Origin: Deltaproteobacteria bacterium
Lineage (GTDB): Bacteria > Myxococcota_A > UBA796 > UBA2385
Length of the DNA: 8,020 bases
Direction of reading: 5' to 3'
Assembly: GCA_015489145.1 (NCBI GenBank)
Contig: WGAH01000180.1
Span: 1-8,020, forward strand
In this document: positions 1 through 5,342 of the stretch, one piece after another
Layout: the number at the start of each line of letters is the position of its first letter
Position numbering within the stretch: position 1 is the stretch's first letter
The notes under the pieces: generated by a model
The model's database searches: none
What the model was told of the DNA's origin: nothing
The model's input: only the letters and a program-made list of their open reading frames with translations
Position numbers and translations under genes: made by a program

Positions 1-66
1 GCCCGAGATCCCCGCCGCGCCGGCGCGGCGGGCTCCTCGACCGCCGGCGCGGCGGGGATCTCGGGC
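1..66. repeat. Perfect 25-bp inverted repeat with 16-base spacer at the window edge
   Basis: Bases 1-25 are the exact reverse complement of bases 42-66, leaving a 16-base spacer (26-41). The left arm is an inverted copy of the PEIPAA repeat unit. It may continue leftwards beyond the window. In the kinase reading frame the inverted copy replaces the expected PEIPA sequence with PARRGSR. It could form a very stable hairpin. It could be a true inversion within the repeat tract or an assembly artefact. Confidence 0.85.
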
Positions 67-1262
67 GCGGCGGGGATCTCGGGCGTGGCGGGGATCTCGG
101 GTGCCGCGGGCTCCTCGACCGCCGGCGCGGCGGGGATCTCGGGCGGCGCCGCCGGCGGAGCGGGGGGCGCGGCGACCGGCTCGACCCGGGCCGTCGGGGC
201 CTCGGCCGCCCCCGGGCCGAGGGGAGCCACCGGCGGGGCCGGCTGGTCGGGGCCCGGGTGGGTGACGTCCGGCGCCGGCGGGCGCTCGGCGGGCACCGCG
301 GTGGCCGCGGCGGCGGGCTCGGGTCCGGCCTCCTCGACGTCGCGCAGCATGGGCGCGAAGAAATCGAGGACGTCGTCGGCGATCGTGTTGAAGGAGTAGC
401 CCGCCATCAGGCCGCGCAGGTCCTCGCGCAGCACGAAGGCCCGCTGGTAGCGGTGCCGCGGGTTGAGCGAGAGCGCCCGGAACAGCACCTTGTCGAGGCC
501 CGGCAGCACGTCCTTGACGCGCAGGAGCTGGCTGGTGACCTCGGCCCGGCGGATCTTGTGGATCGTGTGCAGGTTGCTGTCGGCCCGGAACAGCGGCTCG
601 AGGGTGAGCAGCTCGTAGAGCACGGAGCCCAGCGAGAAGATGTCGGAGGCGGGGGTGAGCTTCTGGTCGGAGTGGGTCTGCTCCGGCGAGAGGTACTCCA
701 TGCGGACGGGCACCGGCCCGACGACGCCGCCCTGGGGCAGCGAGGTCGGCGACCGGGTGAGCCCGTAGCCGCCGATGACCACCCGCCCGTCGCGGCGGAC
801 GTGGATCGCGGCCGGCTTCAGGCCGAGGTGCAGGACGTTGTCGGCGCCGGTGCCCTTGCCCGGGCGGCCGTGCAGGGCCTCGAGGCCGTTGCAGATCTGC
901 GTGGCGAGGTGCAGGTAGACGTTGTGGGGAAGCGAGCGGCCGTTGGCGCGGCACCAGGCGAGAACGCGGTCGAGATCGACGCCATCGACGTATTCCTCGA
1001 CGATGAAGCGCTCGTCGCCGTCGGCGACGAGGTCGAGCACCGCCACCAGGAAGGGGTGGCGCACGCCCATGAGGTCGCGCACGCGCGCCTCCAGCGAGGC
1101 GAGCCGCGCCGGGTCGCGCAGGATGTAGGGGAGGATGCGGCGGACGACCACCGGGCGGTCGCCCTGCCCGCCGTGCGTGCCGAGGTAGCTCTCGGCGACG
1201 CCGCCCGCGCCGAGCTTGCGCACGAGCGTGAAGGGCCCCACGGACTTGGGTAGGAGCAGCAT
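1..1262 (-). CDS. Ser/Thr protein kinase-like pseudokinase with Pro/Ala-rich repeat tail (C-terminus beyond window)
   Basis: The protein begins MLLLPKSVGPFTLVRKLG at an ATG (1262-1260) preceded by a GGGAAG ribosome-binding site six bases away (1269-1274). At least 420 residues are in the window and the end lies off the left edge. Residues about 9-290 follow the bacterial Hanks-type kinase fold: glycine-rich loop GAGGVAESY (18-26), probable helix-C Glu58, hinge EEYVDG (89-94), YLSPEQ (190-195, the APE position) and SDIFSLGSVLYELL (206-219). The catalytic positions are changed. The VAIK lysine is Arg41, the HRD motif reads HLG (145-147), the metal-binding Asn is Ala152, and DFG reads GYG (165-167). 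I infer a non-phosphorylating scaffold or nucleotide-binding protein. From about residue 311 the chain is Pro/Ala/Glu-rich and ends in repeats. No membrane segment is visible in the window. It is transcribed divergently from the purH cluster. The fold is near certain; loss of activity is inferred from sequence. Confidence 0.9.
   Translation of the reverse strand, partial: MLLLPKSVGPFTLVRKLGAGGVAESYLGTHGGQGDRPVVVRRILPYILRDPARLASLEARVRDLMGVRHPFLVAVLDLVADGDERFIVEEYVDGVDLDRVLAWCRANGRSLPHNVYLHLATQICNGLEALHGRPGKGTGADNVLHLGLKPAAIHVRRDGRVVIGGYGLTRSPTSLPQGGVVGPVPVRMEYLSPEQTHSDQKLTPASDIFSLGSVLYELLTLEPLFRADSNLHTIHKIRRAEVTSQLLRVKDVLPGLDKVLFRALSLNPRHRYQRAFVLREDLRGLMAGYSFNTIADDVLDFFAPMLRDVEEAGPEPAAAATAVPAERPPAPDVTHPGPDQPAPPVAPLGPGAAEAPTARVEPVAAPPAPPAAPPEIPAAPAVEEPAAPEIPATPEIPAAPEIPAAPAVEEPAAPARRGSR
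28..145. repeat. Tandem repeats encoding the PEIPAA / PAVEEPAA tail
   Basis: A 15-base core, GGCGGGGATCTCGGG, occurs at 51-65, 69-83, 87-101 and 129-143; the first three copies are exactly 18 bases apart. A larger 40-base segment (28-67) is repeated identically at 106-145, an offset of 78 bases or 26 codons. Read on the minus strand these encode PEIPAA hexapeptides alternating with PAVEEPAA in the tail of the kinase-like protein. All spacings are multiples of three, so copy-number change would keep the reading frame. The near-identity at DNA level suggests recent slippage or unequal recombination. Confidence 0.9.
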
Positions 1263-1319
1263 GCGTGGCTTCCCGTCGTCGGGGGCGACCGCCGGTGCCG
1301 TGACGGCCGCGCCTCCCGT

Positions 1320-1344
1320 CCCCGGATGAATAGCTGATCCGGGG
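1320..1344. promoter_or_regulatory. 8-bp inverted repeat enclosing the candidate -10 element
   Basis: CCCCGGAT (1320-1327) and ATCCGGGG (1337-1344) are perfect reverse complements separated by nine bases. The candidate minus-strand -10 (1332-1327) lies in the spacer and one arm. This geometry suits a dimeric repressor operator. In DNA this GC-rich, short GC palindromes also arise by chance. Confidence 0.35.
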
Positions 1345-1356
1345 GCGAACGGTCAA
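1327..1356 (-). promoter_or_regulatory. Candidate sigma-70-type promoter for the kinase-like gene
   Basis: On the minus strand TTGACC (1356-1351, five of six matches to TTGACA) lies 18 bases from TATTCA (1332-1327, three of six matches to TATAAT). This places transcription start roughly 55-60 bases before the ATG at 1262. The -10 sits in one of the few A/T-rich spots in the window. The -10 match is modest, so this is a candidate only. Confidence 0.4.
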
Positions 1357-1387
1357 GGCGACCGGCCTTTCTCACCGGCCCTTGACC
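1351..1387. promoter_or_regulatory. Interrupted inverted repeat overlapping the candidate -35 element
   Basis: GGTCAAGG (1351-1358) pairs perfectly with CCTTGACC (1380-1387). Inside, CCGG at 1362-1365 can pair with CCGG at 1375-1378, giving a 12-bp interrupted stem around a 9-base loop. The left arm contains the candidate -35 of the kinase-like gene. No gene ends here and no T-run follows, so an operator is more likely than a terminator. Confidence 0.4.
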
Positions 1388-1472
1388 ATCGCCGCCCGGG
1401 AGCGCCGGCCCCCCGCCGAGTCCGGGAGCGTCGCCCGATCGCCGCCCGCCCCTCGCCGGCCCCGCCCCGGAC

Positions 1473-1964
1473 GTGGTAGGGGACCGCGTGCTCCTCGCCC
1501 TCCTCCTCGCCTGCGCCCTCCACACCCGCCCGGTCGGCCTCGTCGAGCGGGACGGCCGCCGGCTGCTCCTCGCGCGGGCGGACGCGCCGGCGCTGCGCCT
1601 CTCCCTCACCGAGGGCGCGCGGCCGGTCGACCACCTCGACGGCTGCACCGTCGAGCTGGAGGGCACGCGCATCGGGCGGCGGCTCGTCGTGCGCGACTGG
1701 CGGGTGCTCGACGCCGGCGACGGCTCGGCGCCCTACGTCGGCCGGCTCGAACGGCGCGGGCTCCGCTGGTTCCTGGAGGATCGCGACAGCGGCATGGACG
1801 TCCTGCTCGCCGGCCCGGCCGCCGAGGCCGGCTCCGGGCTCACGGCCCACGCCGGCGAGCTGGTCATGGTGGTGGGCTTCGTCGAGGGGCCCCAGCAGGT
1901 GCGGGTGGTCGCCTGGCGGCCGCTCGAGGGCGAGGAACCGGCCGGGGCCGGGGGAGGTTCGTGA
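1473..1964 (+). CDS. Hypothetical exported/lipoprotein-like small protein, possible tandem OB folds
   Basis: This is a 163-residue protein of no family I can name. The GTG at 1473 gives an N-terminus MVGDRVLLALLLACALH, a short hydrophobic stretch ending in LLAC. That resembles a lipobox with Cys14 as the lipidated residue, but the signal would be unusually short. An alternative GTG at 1488 has a better-placed purine-rich AGGGGA upstream (1478-1483) but leaves almost no signal peptide. The rest looks like two beta-barrel units. One ends around ELEGTRIGRRLVVRDWRVLD. The second runs from YVGRLERRGLRWFLEDRDSG to FVEGPQQVRVVAWRPL, a pattern like an OB fold (strand-turn-strand, D/SG turn, later VxGFVxGPxxVxVV). 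The stop overlaps the purH start by one base (TGATG), so the two are probably cotranscribed and translationally coupled. A link to purine synthesis is not implied by sequence. The coding call is firm; the start and function are not. Confidence 0.7.
   Translation: MVGDRVLLALLLACALHTRPVGLVERDGRRLLLARADAPALRLSLTEGARPVDHLDGCTVELEGTRIGRRLVVRDWRVLDAGDGSAPYVGRLERRGLRWFLEDRDSGMDVLLAGPAAEAGSGLTAHAGELVMVVGFVEGPQQVRVVAWRPLEGEEPAGAGGGS
1951..1957 (+). promoter_or_regulatory. Ribosome-binding site of purH
   Basis: GGGGAGG lies six bases before the ATG at 1964. This strong Shine-Dalgarno match fixes the purH start at 1964, although the open frame extends upstream to 1382. Confidence 0.75.
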
Positions 1965-3601
1965 TGGCTGGAGGCGAGGGGACCGGCGCCCGGCGGGCGC
2001 TGCTGTCGGTGTCGGACAAGACCGGCATCGTCGAGCTGGCCCGGGGGCTCGCGCGCCACGGGTTCACCCTGCTCAGCACGGGAGGCACCGCCCGGCACCT
2101 GCGCGAGGCGGGCCTCGCGGTGGTGGAGGTGAGCGAGCACACGGGCCACCCCGAGATCATGGACGGCCGCGTCAAGACCCTGCACCCCCGCATCGCCGGG
2201 GGCGTGCTCGGGCGCCGGGGGCGCGACGAGGCCGAGGCCGCCGCCGTCGGCATCGACTGGATCGACGTGGTGGCCGTCAACCTCTACCCCTTCGAGCGCA
2301 CGGTCGCCGCCGGCGGCGACGACCTGCCGGTGGACGAGGCGATGGAGCAGGTCGACATCGGCGGGCCCACCCTGCTGCGGGCCGCCGCCAAGAACCACGC
2401 CCACGTCTCGGTGCTCTGCGACCCCGCCGACTACGCGGATTTCCTCGCCGCCCTCGACGCCGGCGGCCCCGACCTCGCCCTGCGCCGCCGCCTCGCCCTG
2501 CGCGCCTTTCGCCACACCGCCTGCTACGACGCCGTCATCGCCGACTGGCTGGCCGCCCGCGCCGACGACGCGGAGCCCATGGTCGAGGGCGCGATCCCCC
2601 TGCGCCGGGCGGCGGCCCTGCGCTACGGCGAGAACCCGCACCAGCGCGGCGCCTTCTACGCGCAACCCGGAGAGCGGGGCCGCTCCCTGGCCCGCGCCCG
2701 GCAGGTGCAGGGCGGCCCGCTCTCCTACAACAACATCGCCGACCTCGACGCGGCGGTGCGCGCGGTCTTCGACCTCGACGAGCCCGCCTGCGTCGTCGTC
2801 AAGCACGGCAACCCCTGCGGGGCGGCCACCAGCCCCGCCGGCCCTGCCCGCGCCTTCGAGCTGGCGCTGTCGGCCGACCCGGTGAGCGCCTACGGCGGCA
2901 TCCTCGCCTTCAACCGCCCGCTGGACGGCGAGGCCGTCCGCGCGATCCGCAAGGCCCGCACCTTCTTCGAGGTGCTCGCCGCCCCCGGCTACAGCGAGCT
3001 GGCCCGGGAGCGCCTCGCCCCGCGGGAGCGCCTGCGCGTCCTCGAGCTGCCCGCCGACTGGGGCGAGCTCCCCCTGGCCGGCCGCGACGCCCGGCGCGTG
3101 GCCGGCGGCTGGCTGCTCCAGGACTGGGACGGCGAGGCCCCCGAGGAGCGCGGCCCCTGGCGGGTGGCGACCCGGCGCGCCCCCACCGCCGCCGAGGCCG
3201 CCGCCCTGCGCTTCGCCTGGCGGGTGGCCCGCCACGTCCGCTCCAACGCCATCGTCCTCGCCCGCCCCGCCGAGGCGACCGCCGAAGACGCCGATCCGGC
3301 CCACCTCCCGGAAGGGGACGCCCCCGCCGGCCTCGTGCTGAACGGCGTCGGCGCCGGGCAGATGTCCCGGGTCGACGCCGTGCGCCTCGCGCTGGCCAAG
3401 GCCACCCGCCCGGTGGCCGGCTCGGTGCTGGCCTCCGACGCCTTCTTCCCGTTCCCCGACGGCGTCGAGGAGGCCGCCCGCGCCGGCGTCCGCGCCATCG
3501 TGCAACCCGGCGGCAGCGTGCGGGACGAGGCGGTGATCGCCGCCGCCGACGCCGCCGGCCTGGCGATGGTCTTCACCGGCGCGCGGCACTTCCGGCACTG
3601 A
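1964..3601 (+). CDS. purH: Bifunctional AICAR formyltransferase / IMP cyclohydrolase
   Basis: PurH is a cytosolic enzyme for the last two steps of de novo purine synthesis: AICAR plus 10-formyl-THF gives FAICAR, which is then cyclised to IMP. The 545-residue product has the N-terminal MGS-like cyclohydrolase domain: SVSDKTGI near 15-22, STGGTA 38-43, VKTLHPRIAGGVLGRR 70-85, then DIGGPTLLRAAAKN. It also has the complete formyltransferase domain: RYGENPHQ from 220, LSYNNIADLDAA, KHGNPCG 280-286 with the catalytic Lys-His pair, DPVSAYGGILAFNR, SNAIV from 427, GVGAGQMSRVD from 461, ASDAFFPFPDG and the C-terminal FTGARHFRH. It is somewhat longer than the usual 510-530 residues. Most of the excess is about 20 extra residues between SNAIVLA and NGVGAGQ. 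The ATG overlaps the previous stop by one base. All catalytic motifs are intact, so full activity is expected. Confidence 0.98.
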   Translation: MAGGEGTGARRALLSVSDKTGIVELARGLARHGFTLLSTGGTARHLREAGLAVVEVSEHTGHPEIMDGRVKTLHPRIAGGVLGRRGRDEAEAAAVGIDWIDVVAVNLYPFERTVAAGGDDLPVDEAMEQVDIGGPTLLRAAAKNHAHVSVLCDPADYADFLAALDAGGPDLALRRRLALRAFRHTACYDAVIADWLAARADDAEPMVEGAIPLRRAAALRYGENPHQRGAFYAQPGERGRSLARARQVQGGPLSYNNIADLDAAVRAVFDLDEPACVVVKHGNPCGAATSPAGPARAFELALSADPVSAYGGILAFNRPLDGEAVRAIRKARTFFEVLAAPGYSELARERLAPRERLRVLELPADWGELPLAGRDARRVAGGWLLQDWDGEAPEERGPWRVATRRAPTAAEAAALRFAWRVARHVRSNAIVLARPAEATAEDADPAHLPEGDAPAGLVLNGVGAGQMSRVDAVRLALAKATRPVAGSVLASDAFFPFPDGVEEAARAGVRAIVQPGGSVRDEAVIAAADAAGLAMVFTGARHFRH

Positions 3602-3610
3602 TCCCGCCGC

Positions 3611-3619
3611 TGCTATGCT
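3611..3619 (+). promoter_or_regulatory. Candidate extended -10 promoter between purH and the HEAT-repeat gene
   Basis: TGCTATGCT (3611-3619) fits an extended -10 (TGn followed by TATGCT, four of six matches to TATAAT) in the only gap of the plus-strand cluster. The -35 region (about 3590-3596) is poor. If used, transcription would begin near 3626 and the ATG at 3615 could not be the start. That agrees with choosing 3642. Confidence 0.35.
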
Positions 3620-3641
3620 CGGCGCCGACGGTGACAGCGCC

Positions 3642-5342
3642 ATGCCCGAGCAGCCGAGCCCCCCCGAAGCCGCCCCGCCGCCCGAACCCGGCGGGCCGCC
3701 CGCCGCGCCGACCGACGACGACCGCCGCCGGGCCGAGCGCCTCGACGAGATGTTCGCCGCCCTCGACAAGTGCGTCCGGGGCGCCCGGCTCTACCAGGGC
3801 GAGGGCGCCGTGCTGGAGCGCCAGCTCGCCGACCTCGAGCAGAAGGCGGCCCGCGCGCTGGAAGACGGCCCCTTCACCGTGCGCGTCGCCCCCTTCGGCC
3901 TGGTCTGGAAGGGCGCGCCCGTCACCCCCGAGGACAAGCGACCGCCCTACTTCTTCCGGCTGTTCTGCGACGGCGTGCGCGAGCTCACCTTCAAGCCGGG
4001 CATCGAGCCCGGCGAGCTGCGCGCCCTCGTCGACGTGCTCGGCGCCGATCCCCGCGCCGGCGAGGACGACCTCGTCACCCTGCTGTGGAAGGCCGAGCTC
4101 GCCCACGTCGGCTACTACGCGGTGGACGCGCTGGCCGAGGCGGCCACCGCCGCCGCCGGGGCCGAGGACCTCGTCGACGAGGCCGCGGCCCGCCTCGACG
4201 CCTCCGAGGGCGAGGCGGAACTGCGCCTCACGAGCGACGACATCCGCCTCCTGCGCCCGGAGGACCTCGTCGACTGGGTGCGCGAGGCCCGGGCCCCGGC
4301 GGCGCCCTCCGGCCCCGAGGCCGACCTCGCCCGCCGCCTGCGCGAGGGCTGGCGCAGCGACGCCGACATCGGGCGCTTCCTCGACGTGGCGGCCCGGGCC
4401 GGCGGCCTGCGGCCCGGCGCCTCCGGCAGCCCCATGGTGGTCGAGGTCTTCGAGGCCCTGCTGCGCTCCGGCGACCTCGACGGCATTCGCGCGGCGCTTC
4501 GCTTCCTCGCCCGCGACGAGCCCGAGGCCGTCGTGCGCGCCCTGCGCCACGAGCTGCTCTCCCCGGATCGCGTCGCCCCCCTCGCGCCGGTCTTCGCCGC
4601 GCACCCCGACGAGCTGGCCGCCGAGGTCGAGGCCCTCGCCGCCCACGCGCGCAAGGGCTTCGTGCGGCTCCTCACCCTGCTGCCGCCGGGACCGGCCGAG
4701 GCGCGCCTCCAGGCGATCCTCGAGGCCGCCGGCGTCGACCTCGCCCCCTTCTACCTCAAGCGCCTCGAAAGCGAGGACGAGGCCGCGGTGCTCGGCGCCA
4801 TCGCCGCGCTCGGCCGCATCGGCAGCGACGAGGCGCGGGCCGCGCTGACCCGGGCGCTGGCGAGCAACCTCACCACCGTCCGGCGCGCGGCCCTCGAGGC
4901 CATGCAGGGCCGCTACCACCCCGACGCGCGGGTGGCCCTGGCCCGGGCCCTGCGCGATCCCGACAAGGAAAACCGGATGCTCGCCTGCCGCATCCTCGCC
5001 GCCTCCGGCGACACCCGGGTGGCCTGGTCGCTGCTGAGCCAGGCGCAGCGGCCCGGGTTCCGGCAGGCCGATCCCGACGAGCAGGCCGCGGTCTTCGAGG
5101 CCCTGGCCGCCTTCCGCGACCCGCGCCTCGTCGGCCACTTCGCCGAGACCCTGGACGAGCGGAGCCTGCGCCGCGACCCGGCCCTGGTCGAGCGCCAGCG
5201 CCGCGCGGTGGAGGCCCTGCGGCAGATGGGCACCGACGAGGCCCGCGCCGCCCTCGAGAAGCGCGCCCGCCGGTGGGGGCTGGCCGCCGAGGTCAAGGAG
5301 GCGATTCGGGCGGCCCTGGCGAGCTGGGGAGGTGAACGGTGA
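3642..5342 (+). CDS. HEAT-repeat protein with N-terminal region shared with the downstream HD-GYP-like protein
   Basis: This 566-residue protein has no signal peptide or membrane segment and is presumably cytosolic. The ATG at 3642 is preferred because GGTGA lies seven bases upstream (3630-3634). An in-frame ATG at 3615 would add nine residues but has no ribosome-binding site. Residues 1-30 are Pro/Ala-rich. Residues about 35-160 form a conserved-looking region with LYQGEG (from 50), FTVRVAPFGLVWKGAPV, DGVRELTFKPGIEP (Phe117-Lys118 inside) and LVTLLWKAELAHVGYYAVD (Leu148-Trp149-Lys150 inside). From about 375 to the end, paired helices typical of HEAT repeats are visible: AAVLGAIAALGRIGSDEARA, then VRRAALEAM, NRMLACRILAASGDTRVA, AVFEALAAFRDPRLV and RRAVEALRQMGTDEARAAL. 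HEAT arrays are protein-interaction scaffolds, so a partner-binding role is inferred. The stop overlaps the next start by four bases. Confidence 0.85.
   Translation: MPEQPSPPEAAPPPEPGGPPAAPTDDDRRRAERLDEMFAALDKCVRGARLYQGEGAVLERQLADLEQKAARALEDGPFTVRVAPFGLVWKGAPVTPEDKRPPYFFRLFCDGVRELTFKPGIEPGELRALVDVLGADPRAGEDDLVTLLWKAELAHVGYYAVDALAEAATAAAGAEDLVDEAAARLDASEGEAELRLTSDDIRLLRPEDLVDWVREARAPAAPSGPEADLARRLREGWRSDADIGRFLDVAARAGGLRPGASGSPMVVEVFEALLRSGDLDGIRAALRFLARDEPEAVVRALRHELLSPDRVAPLAPVFAAHPDELAAEVEALAAHARKGFVRLLTLLPPGPAEARLQAILEAAGVDLAPFYLKRLESEDEAAVLGAIAALGRIGSDEARAALTRALASNLTTVRRAALEAMQGRYHPDARVALARALRDPDKENRMLACRILAASGDTRVAWSLLSQAQRPGFRQADPDEQAAVFEALAAFRDPRLVGHFAETLDERSLRRDPALVERQRRAVEALRQMGTDEARAALEKRARRWGLAAEVKEAIRAALASWGGER
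5326..5335 (+). promoter_or_regulatory. Ribosome-binding site deciding the GTG start at 5339
   Basis: GGGGAGGTGA contains the core GGAGG (5328-5332) six bases before the GTG at 5339. It lies inside the end of the HEAT-repeat gene and supports a GTG start with four-base overlap. Confidence 0.7.

Noticed and set aside
51..143. CRISPR-like array
   Set aside because: The repeats are 15 bases with three-base gaps, in frame and coding for PEIPAA. There are no unique spacers.
258..1253. 331-codon plus-strand open frame opposite the kinase-like gene
   Set aside because: It is the mirror of the kinase reading frame and has low-complexity composition. The minus strand shows clear kinase motifs.
1382..1963. 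N-terminal extension of purH in the same frame back to 1382
   Set aside because: The extension is Arg/Pro/Ala-rich, has no PurH homology and lies over another gene. The ATG at 1964 has a strong ribosome-binding site.
3615..3641. Alternative ATG start for the HEAT-repeat gene
   Set aside because: It has no ribosome-binding site and sits inside the TGCTATGCT promoter-like element. The ATG at 3642 has GGTGA at good spacing.
1733..3769. 678-codon open frame on the minus strand opposite purH
   Set aside because: It is antisense to purH, whose motifs are unmistakable. Its product is low-complexity Gly/Ala/His/Arg, as expected from very GC-rich DNA where stop codons are rare.
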